From Spirochaetaceae bacterium (GTDB lineage: Bacteria; Spirochaetota; Spirochaetia; Treponematales; Breznakiellaceae), in NCBI GenBank assembly GCA_031257135.1, contig JAIRPH010000116.1:1-38787 (forward strand): DNA of 38,787 nt, read 5' to 3'. Position 1 is the first letter of the stretch. Every line of letters begins with the position of its first letter. The notes under the pieces are model-generated. The model did not search any database. It saw only the letters and a list, made by a program, of their open reading frames with translations, and was not told the DNA's origin. The translations under genes were made by a program, and so were the position numbers. Shown piece after piece: positions 18,797 to 29,030 of this stretch.

Positions 18797-20007
18797 TCCG
18801 CTAGGATCACATCCGCCTCATCTCCCGCCGAGAGCGGCGGCGTTCCAGCGGGGATGTCTAAGATGCCGTTACAGCCGATAACCGCCCCAAGCGAGCCTGA
18901 TACAAAGCCGGTAGAAGAAGGAATGACTCCGCCATCTTCCAAACGGGCGTACAAGAAACGGCGGCTTTCGCTTGCCTTGGGGAAGGGTTTTTGCAGGACG
19001 CATCGGATTCGGCGGGGCAGTACCTGCAAACATCCGGCGAGACGGCGTATAACCGGTCTAGCCAAAAGGTCGAAATTGATCGACGCGGCTCCCGGATTCC
19101 CGGACAAACAGAGAATCAGCTTAGAGTCCAAGCGGAAGGCGGTAATCCAGCCGCCGGGTTTCATCTGAACCCCCCGAAACACCGGCTCCGCTTCGAGAAT
19201 CTTCCCCACAAGGGGCATATAATCCCGATCTCCTACGGAAACTCCGCCGGTGGTAACGGCGAAATCGCAGAGCTTCAGCAATGCTGTTAAGGCTTCGGCT
19301 ATGGTTTCGGGATCGTCGGCTACATTGGGACAAAATACCGGTTCTCCTCCCGAAGTCCTTACCTTCGCGCCCAGCATATACCGATTGCTGTCATATATTT
19401 TGCCCGGTTTGAGGGGCTGATTCCCGGACATTAGTTCGCTTCCGGTTGAAAGGACGCCCACCCGAGGGCGTTTAAAAACCGGCGCGTCAGTATATCCTTG
19501 ACCAGCCAATACGCCGATGTGAGCCGGCGTAATACTTTCGCCCTTACAGAGAATACCATGATCTTTACGGATATCTTCCCCTTGAAAACGATAGTTTTGA
19601 TGCTTTTTTAAAGAGACCGGAATTTTCACATAGGCTTTGCCGTTATCGGTATCCTCATAGCGGACGACGCAGGTCGCCCCCGGGGGGATAGGCGCGCCGG
19701 TCATAACCCGGACGCAGGTTCCCGGAACAAGAGACCCTATCGGTCCGTCTCCGGCATAGAGCGTCTCGGCAACGCGCAATACCGCAGGACTATCCGCAGA
19801 GGCTTCGCTCAAATCGGTATGGCAGACCGCAAAACCGTCTACCGGAGAATTATCAAAAGGCGGCGCGTCGGTCAACGCCTTGAGATTCATATACGAAATC
19901 CGTCCCAACGCATCGAGAAGCGATACCGTTTCATGCTCATTCGGTACCGGCGTCCGTTCCAGCAGTCTTTCAACAGCGGACTCTAAAGGAATACTGGTTT
20001 GTCCCAT
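18793..20007 (-). CDS. moeA: Molybdopterin molybdenumtransferase
   Basis: PVDGFAV, VRVMTGAPIPPGA, GVLSTGSEL, DSNRYML, TTGGVSVGDRDY, CLSGNPGAA; start MGQTSIPLESA at 20007. Confidence 0.92.
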   Translation of the reverse strand: MGQTSIPLESAVERLLERTPVPNEHETVSLLDALGRISYMNLKALTDAPPFDNSPVDGFAVCHTDLSEASADSPAVLRVAETLYAGDGPIGSLVPGTCVRVMTGAPIPPGATCVVRYEDTDNGKAYVKIPVSLKKHQNYRFQGEDIRKDHGILCKGESITPAHIGVLAGQGYTDAPVFKRPRVGVLSTGSELMSGNQPLKPGKIYDSNRYMLGAKVRTSGGEPVFCPNVADDPETIAEALTALLKLCDFAVTTGGVSVGDRDYMPLVGKILEAEPVFRGVQMKPGGWITAFRLDSKLILCLSGNPGAASINFDLLARPVIRRLAGCLQVLPRRIRCVLQKPFPKASESRRFLYARLEDGGVIPSSTGFVSGSLGAVIGCNGILDIPAGTPPLSAGDEADVILAD

Positions 20008-20066
20008 ACATTCATATTCGCATACCTGTATCCGCCGGTCAACCGATTTCAGCCGCATAGAGAAAG

Positions 20067-20096
20067 ATACCCGGTTTCAACCGGTAATAAAAAATT
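20067..20096. repeat. Direct repeat copy 1: ATACCCGGTTTCAACCGGTAATAAAAAATT
   Basis: 27/30 identical to 20163-20192; contains dyad CCGGTT-TC-AACCGG. Confidence 0.75.
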
Positions 20097-20158
20097 GTTT
20101 TTTCCGCTTGTAGTTTCGAGCTTTCGGGCGCGGTTTATTCTTCGCCGGCGGTTCGCTA

Positions 20159-20164
20159 TATAAT
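20159..20164 (+). promoter_or_regulatory. -10 element TATAAT upstream of the VWA gene
   Basis: Consensus TATAAT; -35 weak (TTTATT, 19-nt spacer). Confidence 0.4.
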
Positions 20165-20192
20165 ACCCGGTTTCAGCCGATAATAAAAAATC
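20163..20192. repeat. Direct repeat copy 2: ATACCCGGTTTCAGCCGATAATAAAAAATC
   Basis: 27/30 identical to 20067-20096; abuts ATG of the VWA gene. Confidence 0.75.
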
Positions 20193-21437
20193 ATGTCTAA
20201 AATTACGGCTTTCCTGCTTAGTGCAATCTGCATTTGGGGTACTCTGTACGGTCAGGAGGGGCTGTCCCCTGATGATGCCGAAGCCGCGCCGCTTTCCGAT
20301 TCCGAGGCGGATTCCGTCCCCGGCGCGGAGGCTGAGTCCGAGCTTGGACCGGAGCCGGCTTCCGCGCCGTCCCTGACGCCCGGCCAGAAAGATTTAATCA
20401 TCCTGCAAGAAGACACTCGGATAGAACAGCGGGTTGACGGCGGATTTCATCTCTTTATACGGAAAAAGCCGGACATTGCCTCGGTTCTGCTTACCGAGAC
20501 TACTAAGGACCCGTCTCTTCAAGAGGCTAATTACGCGTACCGCGATTCCCAATGGAATCCGATAAACGGCGATGAAGTCAGGCTCCTCAACGACGCTCCT
20601 ATCGCTAGGACAAGCCGCATCTGGTCCCTTATCGATTCCACAACGGAGGCTCATCCTGAATTTGGGGAAGCCTTTCACATTTATATTCCATATATTCTTA
20701 ATTACGGTTACGCCTATACTCGGCACGGGGAGGTATACGTCCAGAACGGAACCTATTTCAATATCCGAGCCTTTGCTCTGCCTTACGGGGATTATCGGGG
20801 GGCTTTTCGGGACAATCCGTTTGTCTTGCAAGTAACCCAAAAGCCTTTGGAAGGTCCGCCGGACGGCAATTATATGCGGGAAACGATCAACGGCTTTGCG
20901 GATATAACCACGTCGAATGAAGGCGATCTCGTGTGGTCCAGAGAACCTAAAGACTTGGTAGACAAAATTAAAGGGATTTTGGAAAAAGAACGGCGGAAAA
21001 CGCTTGACGTGGTAATCTGCCTCGACACGACCGCCAGTATGCGGGACGATATTGCCGCTGTCAAGGCGGAACTGCCTAATCTGCTGGAACAGATGGTCTC
21101 GGAATTTTACGATTTTCGGATCGGGCTGGTACTGTATCGGGATTACAGCGACGCGTACCTCAACCGGACGATCCCGTTCACCAGAGATTTGGAGGTTTTT
21201 AAGAAAAACCTCCACGCCGTTCAGGTAGCCGGAGGCGGAGATATACCGGAAGCGGTTTATGAAGCCCTTTACGAAGGTATAACAAAGTTTACGTGGCAGG
21301 GAGAAGCTAAGATAATCATTCTCATCGGCGATGCTCCGCCTCATCCTCGGCAGAAAGGCAAAATATCAAAAGATATGGTGTATAAAGCCGCGTCAGAACG
21401 GGGAGTCAGGATAAGCGCGATAATCCTTCCGCTGTGA
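20193..21437 (+). CDS. Exported von Willebrand factor A-domain protein
   Basis: Signal peptide, acidic linker, VWA MIDAS DTTAS, YRDYSD, GGGDIPEAVYEALYEGI, ILIGDAPPH. Confidence 0.85.
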   Translation: MSKITAFLLSAICIWGTLYGQEGLSPDDAEAAPLSDSEADSVPGAEAESELGPEPASAPSLTPGQKDLIILQEDTRIEQRVDGGFHLFIRKKPDIASVLLTETTKDPSLQEANYAYRDSQWNPINGDEVRLLNDAPIARTSRIWSLIDSTTEAHPEFGEAFHIYIPYILNYGYAYTRHGEVYVQNGTYFNIRAFALPYGDYRGAFRDNPFVLQVTQKPLEGPPDGNYMRETINGFADITTSNEGDLVWSREPKDLVDKIKGILEKERRKTLDVVICLDTTASMRDDIAAVKAELPNLLEQMVSEFYDFRIGLVLYRDYSDAYLNRTIPFTRDLEVFKKNLHAVQVAGGGDIPEAVYEALYEGITKFTWQGEAKIIILIGDAPPHPRQKGKISKDMVYKAASERGVRISAIILPL

Positions 21438-22424
21438 CTAGGAAGAACTATCCCAGGGGCGTACGGAATTGAGATATTCGATAACCCGCAGTCCGTCGGC
21501 CGCGCTGGAACGAGGCTTGCGGGCAGGGTCCCGGACGCAGGCAACCGCATCCCTCAGCATATTGGCGAAATATCCTGTAGGTCCCTCAAAAACCTCCGGA
21601 GTTTTCCGCAAAGACCGAAACCCTTCCGCATAGGGACTCGCCCCGCTTTCCCAAATCTCAAATACCCCGTTGCCGATACGCAGACGCCCGCGCTCGCAGG
21701 AAAACTCCAGCTCAAACGCAAGATGATCCCGTTTCCCCCCAAGCTCTAGGAAAAACGGTTTTTTCTCTTCCATAGATTCAAGATACCCCATCAAATACGC
21801 GGTTCCCTCCCGGGAAGTAAGCCGAGACCCCCACTTTTTCTGATGCCGCATCCCTAAACCGGTCAAAAACATAAGCGCGTCCGCAAGATGAGTGCCGTCA
21901 TGCCACAATACGTCGAGAAGCCGCCGCTTCGCGCCCATGTACAGCACAGCTTTGACGCTCAGTAGCATCCCAAGCCGGCGTTCATCGAGAACAGCCTTCG
22001 CCCGAAGATAATCCGCGGAATACCGCCGTTCATGGTTCGTCAGAACCCTTACCGGAAGCGAGGCTATCCGTCTCGCGGCGTCAATCGAATCGGCTAGGGG
22101 CTTTTCGCAAATAACCGCCGATACGCCCCGATCCGCGGCTAAAGCGCAATATTCAGCGTGACTGTCAGGATGGGTGGCGATAATCAGTATCCCCGGGGCA
22201 TGAGCTTTGAGCATCGTTTCAGCGTCGGCGTATACCGGACGCCCCCAACGCTCCGCAAAAAGCCCGCGGCGGGTCTCGTCAATATCCGCGCCGGCGGCAA
22301 GAACACATTCCGAGTCAGCGGACACCGCGCCGGCATGGGTGCAAGGCTTTTCCCGAAGAGGATCATCCTCCAGCAGACTGGCAATCCTGCCCAAACCTAC
22401 TACCGCAACAGCTATCTTTTCCAT
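21438..22424 (-). CDS. Gfo/Idh/MocA-family oxidoreductase
   Basis: VAVVGLGRIASLL Rossmann start, VICEKPLADSIDAA motif. Confidence 0.88.
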   Translation of the reverse strand: MEKIAVAVVGLGRIASLLEDDPLREKPCTHAGAVSADSECVLAAGADIDETRRGLFAERWGRPVYADAETMLKAHAPGILIIATHPDSHAEYCALAADRGVSAVICEKPLADSIDAARRIASLPVRVLTNHERRYSADYLRAKAVLDERRLGMLLSVKAVLYMGAKRRLLDVLWHDGTHLADALMFLTGLGMRHQKKWGSRLTSREGTAYLMGYLESMEEKKPFFLELGGKRDHLAFELEFSCERGRLRIGNGVFEIWESGASPYAEGFRSLRKTPEVFEGPTGYFANMLRDAVACVRDPARKPRSSAADGLRVIEYLNSVRPWDSSS

Positions 22425-22489
22425 TGCTTAATGCTACCCCAAAAATACCGCCGCCGCAAGATAAGATTTACCGGCTCGGCGTCAGCCTC

Positions 22490-22518
22490 TTGTTTTTTCT
22501 TGGGAAATGCGCTATATC
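22490..22518 (+). promoter_or_regulatory. sigma70-like promoter TTGTTT-N17-TATATC, 12 nt before ATG
   Basis: -35 22490-22495, -10 22513-22518, ATG 22531, no SD. Confidence 0.4.
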
Positions 22519-22530
22519 TTTCTATAGATT

Positions 22531-23544
22531 ATGGATATAGAACCTGTTAAAGAATCTGACGACGAAATCAGTCTTATCGACCTTTTCGCGGTGTTGTGGC
22601 ACAGGAGAATAATGATTATCGCGATAACCGCTGTCGCCGCTGTCGGATCGGTGGTATATTCGGTTGTTTCTCTGATCCTGCCCCCGGAAAAAACATATCT
22701 GGCGAACGTATATACGCCCCAAGCCTTTATGCTTATCAATAGTTCATCTCAAGGCGGAGGAATGTCCGGTATGCTTAACGCCGCCGGCTTGGGCGGCTTG
22801 GCTGGACTCGCCGGGGTAAGCGTAGGAGGCGGCGTTACTTCTAGCGGGCTTGCGGTATATTTAGTCAGCAGTAATTATCTGCTGGACGCCGTGGTAGACA
22901 ACTTTGATTTAATTGAACGGTACGGCGAAAAATCTCCCCGCGCAGAAAGCCGTAAAGCGCTTAAAAAACTGCTCAAAGCGGAAATAGATGCCAAAAGCGG
23001 CGTTTTTACCATCGAATTTACCGATAAAGACCCGGTTTTCGCCCAGTCGGTAGTCAATTTTTGCGTGCTGTATCTGGAAAAACGGTTTGACGAACTAGGC
23101 GTTGATAAAAATAAACTGGAAAAAGCAAACCTTGAGACTAATCTTGAGAATACGCTTGCGGCAATTAAGGCGCTTGAACAGAAAACCCAAACCTTGGCGG
23201 CTTCCGTAGGGTCAGGATCGGGGGCGCTTCCCGCCATTACCTTAGAGATAAACTTATTGGAAATAGAGTTAGCCGCTCAAAAACAAATATATACCCAGCT
23301 TAGAGTACAACTGGAAATGCTAAAAGTAACTATGGCGAGTGAAAAACCGGTCTTTCAAATTTTAGAAATGGCTGAAATTCCTGACAAGAAATCGGGTCCC
23401 AGCCGAGGTCTGCTTTGTATCATCGTTACCTTAGGGGCTGGTTTTCTTTCGGTATTTCTTGCGTTTATATTAAACGCCATAGAGGGCGTCAAAAAAGACC
23501 CGGAAGCTATGGCAAAATTACAGGGGAATCAATATGCGAACTAA
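22531..23544 (+). CDS. Wzz/chain-length determinant family polysaccharide co-polymerase
   Basis: N-terminal TM after ISLIDLFAVLWHRR, Gly-rich loop, coiled coil, C-terminal TM; no kinase domain. Confidence 0.82.
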   Translation: MDIEPVKESDDEISLIDLFAVLWHRRIMIIAITAVAAVGSVVYSVVSLILPPEKTYLANVYTPQAFMLINSSSQGGGMSGMLNAAGLGGLAGLAGVSVGGGVTSSGLAVYLVSSNYLLDAVVDNFDLIERYGEKSPRAESRKALKKLLKAEIDAKSGVFTIEFTDKDPVFAQSVVNFCVLYLEKRFDELGVDKNKLEKANLETNLENTLAAIKALEQKTQTLAASVGSGSGALPAITLEINLLEIELAAQKQIYTQLRVQLEMLKVTMASEKPVFQILEMAEIPDKKSGPSRGLLCIIVTLGAGFLSVFLAFILNAIEGVKKDPEAMAKLQGNQYAN

Positions 23545-25060
23545 CGGCATTATACTCATCTTATTGTGGGCGATTGCCTACTCGCTTGCGGCTCAGACAA
23601 ATACCGCTACAAGTCAAAACGAAACGCAGAGTGTGGATATCTTAACTCCAGACCCGCAATTGGCTTTATCTACTCCCGATTATCGGGTCACCGCAGGAGA
23701 TATATATACTCTGACATACGCGGCTGGAACAACGTCAGTAGACTATACTATTACGGTGGATAGCACCTATCGAATTCGGGTATCCAACTTGGGAATTGTG
23801 GATGGAACCGGTAAAACCTATAACCAACTGAAAACTCAGGTGGAAACTATCGTTTCAAACAACTATCCTTTAGGGGGAGCGCAGTTCGTATTAAAACAGC
23901 CGGCGACGTTTAGGGTTCATATACGCGGAGAAGTAAAGACCGCTAAGGAAGCGAGCGCATGGGCGTTAACCCGGCTTTCTACGCTTCTACAGGTTTCTCG
24001 GTTAAGGGGAATAAGCGCAACCGAGTCAACCACATATTTAACGTTATATTCTTCGATTCGGAATGTATCGGTTCGTTCTAGTAATGGACAGGTAAGGGTT
24101 TATGATTTATTTAAAGCCGAGCGTATGGGAGATTTAAGCCAAGACCCCTATTTGCGTCCAGACGATATTATCACGGTTCATCGGATGGAACGGAGGGTTA
24201 CGATTACCGGACAGATAGAACGTCCGGGAACGTATCAGCTATTGCGAGGCGAGAATCTCAAAGAATTAATAGAATTCTACGGTAACGGATTTACGGAACT
24301 GGCTGATCCCACAAGAATGCAGGTAACTCGTTATATAGATGCTACGTCGAAGTCGGGGGAGATCATACGCATAACGGAAGAGGATATCGCCAAAAATTAT
24401 GAGCTTCGTTTTTATGATAGCGTATCAGTTCCTACTATTACTGAGATGAGACCGGTTCTATTTGTAGAAGGGTCGGTACAGACTTCCACGCCTGAAAGCG
24501 GAGAGCAAGTATCTCCAGAGGCCGCGACACGGGTTGTCGTACCGTTTATCCATGGCGAATATTATGGACCCCTTATCCGGCGGAACAGGAACTGGTTTTC
24601 CGCGGTATCAGATACGCAGAACGCCTATATTATCCGAGGGGACGAGCGTATCCCCCTTAACTTGAATCCCATGCTGTATGATGAAAACTTTCGAGGGGAA
24701 TTTCTAATTGTAGAAAACGATACCCTGATAATCCCCTTCAGGCAATATTTTGTTACGGTTGCGGGGGCGGTGACCAGTCCGGGAAGGTTTCCGTATATTC
24801 CAGATAGGACGTGGGACTACTATATAGCTCTTGCCGGCGGTTTACTGCCGACGCGGAATATGTTTCAAAGCCTAGATATTGTTGATATTAGAGGGAAAAA
24901 ACTCGCTAAAACCGACGCTATAACTCCTGAAACAATTATAACCGCCAAGTCAAACCATCCGCTTTACTATATTAATCAGGCGTCGCCGATTATCAGCGTA
25001 GTAGCGACCGTTACTTCATTAGTTATGACCTTTATAACGCTTAGTAATATGTTAAAATAA
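23534..25060 (+). CDS. Polysaccharide biosynthesis/export protein with SLBB domains (Wza-like)
   Basis: Signal peptide, YRVTAGDIYTLTYAAG poly-export motif, SLBB-like VTITGQIERPGTYQL and VTVAGAVTSPGRFPY. Confidence 0.85.
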   Translation: MRTNGIILILLWAIAYSLAAQTNTATSQNETQSVDILTPDPQLALSTPDYRVTAGDIYTLTYAAGTTSVDYTITVDSTYRIRVSNLGIVDGTGKTYNQLKTQVETIVSNNYPLGGAQFVLKQPATFRVHIRGEVKTAKEASAWALTRLSTLLQVSRLRGISATESTTYLTLYSSIRNVSVRSSNGQVRVYDLFKAERMGDLSQDPYLRPDDIITVHRMERRVTITGQIERPGTYQLLRGENLKELIEFYGNGFTELADPTRMQVTRYIDATSKSGEIIRITEEDIAKNYELRFYDSVSVPTITEMRPVLFVEGSVQTSTPESGEQVSPEAATRVVVPFIHGEYYGPLIRRNRNWFSAVSDTQNAYIIRGDERIPLNLNPMLYDENFRGEFLIVENDTLIIPFRQYFVTVAGAVTSPGRFPYIPDRTWDYYIALAGGLLPTRNMFQSLDIVDIRGKKLAKTDAITPETIITAKSNHPLYYINQASPIISVVATVTSLVMTFITLSNMLK

Positions 25061-25111
25061 AAGATACATTGTGTCCTAATACTTTTTAAGGAGGATAGTA
25101 TTCGCATTATC

Positions 25112-26140
25112 ATGTATATCCTTGTATCATTCGGCGTTTCTGTGGTAAGTATTCCTTTGATAATAGCCCTCTGTAAAAAATATGAGTGGTATGATTCAAT
25201 AAACGTCCGAAAGGTACATTCCGGTTCGATTCCCCGGCTGGGAAGCCTCGGGTTTGTACCGGTCTTTATTGTTCTCTCGCCGCTTTATCTCAAGTGGCTT
25301 GATGATGAAATCTTATATTCGTACCTGCCGCTGGTTGGAGCGGGGTTTTTGGTATTTATCGTGGGAATCATAGATGATTTTCATGAACTATCCGCGAGGG
25401 TCAAGCTGGCGGGGCAATGCGTTGCGGCGGTTGTGCCGGTTATCTTCGGTTTTCACATTACCCGGGTAGGACCGCTTGTCTTGGGTATGGCTGGTCCGGT
25501 TATTACGTTTATCTGGTTTATTGGGATTATTAACGCGTTTAACCTCATTGACGGCGTTGACGCGTTGTGCGGCAGTCTTTCTCTCAGTATTTTGCTTGTT
25601 TTCGGGATTGTTCTCTATGTTGGAGGCTCTGAGTATGCGGCTCTGCCGTTCATACTCGGAGGCGGGGTTCTCGGTTTTCTGGTCTACAACAAACCGAAGG
25701 CGAAGATATTCATGGGCGACGGCGGGAGTCAATTTTTAGGTTTTATCATAGCCGCTCTGCCGCTTTTTAAGTCGTCGCTATCGCCGGCGGCTGAGTACAA
25801 CTTGTTTTCCATGACCCTTGCGCTTACTTCGATTCCTATGCTGGACACGTTTGCGGCTATGTGGCGGCGCAAACGGGAGAAGCGGTCGTTTTTTTCGCCG
25901 GATAAGATGCACCTGCACCATAAATTGATACGAATGGGCTATACGACGAAGAGTATTCTCGGTTTTCTCCTAATCATACAGACGGGGGTCTGCGGTCTTT
26001 CATTGCTGGCGGTGCTTTGGCTTGAGGGTTTGCGGGGATTTGTGATACTCTGCGGAGCGTTTGCGGCGATGGTTATTTTTTTTACTATTATTCACTATAC
26101 CAGTCATGCCCTTGACCGGGCAAAGCATGACGCCTCTTGA
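25112..26140 (+). CDS. WecA/MraY-family undecaprenyl-phosphate sugar-1-phosphate transferase
   Basis: RKVHSGSIPRLGSLGF, GIIDDFHELSARVKL, NAFNLIDGVDALCGS, FMGDGGSQFLGF, HLHHKL. Confidence 0.9.
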   Translation: MYILVSFGVSVVSIPLIIALCKKYEWYDSINVRKVHSGSIPRLGSLGFVPVFIVLSPLYLKWLDDEILYSYLPLVGAGFLVFIVGIIDDFHELSARVKLAGQCVAAVVPVIFGFHITRVGPLVLGMAGPVITFIWFIGIINAFNLIDGVDALCGSLSLSILLVFGIVLYVGGSEYAALPFILGGGVLGFLVYNKPKAKIFMGDGGSQFLGFIIAALPLFKSSLSPAAEYNLFSMTLALTSIPMLDTFAAMWRRKREKRSFFSPDKMHLHHKLIRMGYTTKSILGFLLIIQTGVCGLSLLAVLWLEGLRGFVILCGAFAAMVIFFTIIHYTSHALDRAKHDAS

Positions 26141-26164
26141 ACTATTCAGGAATTTGCGTATAGT
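26137..26164 (+). promoter_or_regulatory. sigma70-like promoter TTGAAC-N16-TATAGT, 8 nt before GTG
   Basis: -35 overlaps the stop codon of the preceding gene; -10 26159-26164; GTG 26173. Confidence 0.45.
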
Positions 26165-26172
26165 TTAAAAAA

Positions 26173-27831
26173 GTGAAAATTAGGGCGAAAATCCTTTTTG
26201 TGGTGTTACCTCTTTTGACCGTTGCGGTGGTGATGGTAGGGGTTGCGTCATATTTATTGGCGGCCGCGTCGGTAACGCATTTGGCGGTGGAATTCTTTGA
26301 CTTTATGTCAGAGGAAATCACGAATTACGCCAGCGGGCAATGGAACCTCCTTGTGGAAAATAAGGCGGTAGGCAATCCTTTCATGGAAGACGCCGCCAAA
26401 CAAGCGGTGGAAAATTTCTCCCGCAGTATCCTCCGAAGCGATACCCAAGTGATTTTCGCGCTTGATACAGCCGGCGAAATCGCCATGCTGGTAGGACCCT
26501 CCAGTCCGACAGACCCGGAACGGGAAGCTCTTAGTCAGTACATACGCGCGGAAAGCCGGCAATTCATTACCATCAAGCTCGGAAACATAACGAGGGTTGC
26601 CTATACGATTCCTTTCAGTACGTTCTCATGGCAGATTTTTGTTACCGAAGAGCGAAGCAAATTTTACAACCGAGTTGAGGATATTTTCAAAACCTCTTTA
26701 GGCATCCTTATCGGAACCCTGTTGGGAGGAACCCTTATCCTCCTCATTATGGCGAGGTATCTGACGACGCCTATTGAAGGAGTGGTCAAAATCATCCAGC
26801 AAATCATCGACTCTAACGATCTCAACAAGCGGGTTCCGGTTTTTTATAAAGATGAAGTGGGACAGCTTTCGATTACCTTTAACCAAATGCTGGGGATCAT
26901 TTCCGCGGCTTATGAGCAAATGAAGCAGTATGCCTTTGACGCCGCGGTCGCTCAGAAACGGGAGATGAAAATCCGCAACGTGTTTCAGTTGTACGTTCCG
27001 AAGGACGTAATCGACGAGGTCTTCGTCAATCCTGAAAAGATGCTGGTCGGCAACAACCGGGATGTTTCTATTTTGTTTTCTGATATTCGAAGCTTCACCA
27101 CCATTTCAGAAAGCATGGCTCCAGATGATCTGGTTAATTCCCTGAACCGCTATTTCTCGATTATGGTGAACATCATCATGGACCGAAACGGCATAGTAGA
27201 CAAATATATCGGCGACGCTATTATGGCAATCTTTGGCGCGCCTATCTCCCATAAAAACGACAGTCTCTCGTCGGTTACGGCGGGTCTCGAAATGATGCGG
27301 TCTCTTGAGGAGTTCAACAAGAACCAGATTAGCCTCGGCGCGCCGGAATTCCGTATCGGCGTGGGCATTAACTACGGCGTGGTAACGGTCGGCAATATCG
27401 GATGCGATAAGAAAATGAACTATACCGTTATCGGCGACGCGGTGAACCTCGCGTCCCGGCTGGAAGGGCTTACCAAGAAATATAAAGAGCCGGTCCTTTT
27501 TGCGGAAAGCGTCTATGAACACGTCAAGAACGATATACCCTGCCGCATGATCGACCGAGTAGCCGTTAAAGGAAAGACCTTGGGAGTGCCTATCTTTACG
27601 GCTCGTTTATCGCTTACCCCGAAAGAACAGGAAATTTGGAAATATCATAACGAAGCGGCTATACTGTATTATGAACAGCGGTTTCAAGAAGCTCTGCCGT
27701 ATTTTGAGAAGGCTTTAAAAATCCTTCCTGAGGACCTGGCGGCTCAACGGTTTGAAGAACGATGCCGGGTTTATATCAAGAATCCGCCTCCGGCGGATTG
27801 GGACGGCGTGGAGATAATGCACGAAAAATGA
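26173..27831 (+). CDS. Membrane-bound class III adenylate/guanylate cyclase (sensor-HAMP-cyclase-TPR-like)
   Basis: ILFSDIRSFTTISE, VDKYIGDAIMAIFGAP, MNYTVIGDAVNLASRLE; two TM segments flanking an extracytoplasmic domain; TPR-like C-terminus. Confidence 0.88.
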   Translation: MKIRAKILFVVLPLLTVAVVMVGVASYLLAAASVTHLAVEFFDFMSEEITNYASGQWNLLVENKAVGNPFMEDAAKQAVENFSRSILRSDTQVIFALDTAGEIAMLVGPSSPTDPEREALSQYIRAESRQFITIKLGNITRVAYTIPFSTFSWQIFVTEERSKFYNRVEDIFKTSLGILIGTLLGGTLILLIMARYLTTPIEGVVKIIQQIIDSNDLNKRVPVFYKDEVGQLSITFNQMLGIISAAYEQMKQYAFDAAVAQKREMKIRNVFQLYVPKDVIDEVFVNPEKMLVGNNRDVSILFSDIRSFTTISESMAPDDLVNSLNRYFSIMVNIIMDRNGIVDKYIGDAIMAIFGAPISHKNDSLSSVTAGLEMMRSLEEFNKNQISLGAPEFRIGVGINYGVVTVGNIGCDKKMNYTVIGDAVNLASRLEGLTKKYKEPVLFAESVYEHVKNDIPCRMIDRVAVKGKTLGVPIFTARLSLTPKEQEIWKYHNEAAILYYEQRFQEALPYFEKALKILPEDLAAQRFEERCRVYIKNPPPADWDGVEIMHEK

Positions 27832-29030
27832 CGATGCGATGGTTTGCTTTTTTACTGATATGCGCCGGCATATACGCTCAAGCTGAGGAATCTGCGGTTA
27901 TTATCGTAAATCATAAAGGCGCGTCCGAAGAGGATACTCCCTACATTCAGCGTACTATAGCCTATACGGTTCAAGCTATGGAAGACGCCTTTGCCGCGGC
28001 CGGCGTCAAAACGGTCGCGCAGGTCTCTAATAATGAACCCGCCGGGATTTCCTACGAATCAGCGCAAGCCGCGTGCCGCGATGCCGGAGTCCGCTGGGGG
28101 CTTACGGTCTATACGGTCTTCAAGGACGGGCGTTTTTCTTGGCGGTTCGGCGTTTACGACGGAGAAGACGGCTTATTCCGCGGGGAAGACGACTTTGTGG
28201 TATTTCTCTATGTCGGGCTTTCCGCTCGGAACGCCATCGAACAGTCCGCGCTTCAGCTGGTAACTCGCTGGCAAAAGTCCTTTGATGTTCAGGATTTCAA
28301 GGGCATATTTGCGGTCCCGATAGGTCAGAGGTTTATCTCCTCCCAAGAAGGAGTAATGGTATATTATGGAGATGAAACCGGTTTCTTCATGGGCAGGATT
28401 AACAGCGGGTCTCTTGCCGCGCCTCTGCTTCTGTTTGAGGAAGGCGCGCCCGTATACGGGACCCTCGCGAAAGCAGGCTTTTGGACTAAGACCTTCATTT
28501 TGCCCGAAGGAATTACCGATAAGCCGGTACGCCTTCCGGCTCTGCAAAGAGCGGCTCGGCACACCATCGGATTTTTAACCGAAATCCGAGGCTTAGAGCA
28601 GTACGGCATCGATATGGAATACCGGTATGCTTTTCTGCCGGATCGGATGTTTTTCAAATTCGATCTGGTTCTATGGATGGACCCCTTGTTTTATGAGTCA
28701 AGCTTCATTGCTCCGGAACTGAAGTTCGGCGCGGGGTTGTATCTGCTGGCAAAACGGGATTTGCCCGTCCGCTTTGTTGCAGGCGCGGGGGCGTCGGTAT
28801 TTTTTCCGCAGAACAATAGGGACAGCGCGTCGGCGAAGAACCCCGTACAGGTTTACTTTGATCCGCTTTGGTTAGGTTTGGAATATCATTTCTCGCAGGT
28901 TGCGATTACCACTGAGTTCAGGATTCCGGTCCTGTGGGATGAGCTGGGCGGTAAGGATTGGTATTTTCGCGCGGCGGCTAAAGAGAGTTGGCCCTATTAC
29001 GTTACAATTGGAATAATGCTTAAATGGTAA
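27828..29030 (+). CDS. Exported hypothetical protein, possible beta-barrel C-terminus
   Basis: Signal peptide MTMRWFAFLLICAGIYAQA; ATGA overlap with cyclase; C-terminus TIGIMLKW. Confidence 0.65.
   Translation: MTMRWFAFLLICAGIYAQAEESAVIIVNHKGASEEDTPYIQRTIAYTVQAMEDAFAAAGVKTVAQVSNNEPAGISYESAQAACRDAGVRWGLTVYTVFKDGRFSWRFGVYDGEDGLFRGEDDFVVFLYVGLSARNAIEQSALQLVTRWQKSFDVQDFKGIFAVPIGQRFISSQEGVMVYYGDETGFFMGRINSGSLAAPLLLFEEGAPVYGTLAKAGFWTKTFILPEGITDKPVRLPALQRAARHTIGFLTEIRGLEQYGIDMEYRYAFLPDRMFFKFDLVLWMDPLFYESSFIAPELKFGAGLYLLAKRDLPVRFVAGAGASVFFPQNNRDSASAKNPVQVYFDPLWLGLEYHFSQVAITTEFRIPVLWDELGGKDWYFRAAAKESWPYYVTIGIMLKW

Noticed and set aside
20394-21344. 316-aa minus-strand ORF antisense to the VWA gene
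   Set aside because: The plus frame has signal peptide and MIDAS motifs; the antisense ORF looks like non-coding translation.
14919-21437. RavA-like AAA plus VWA protein as a MoxR/VWA functional pair
   Set aside because: The VWA protein carries a signal peptide and is in a separate transcription unit, so it is unlikely to be the cytoplasmic partner.
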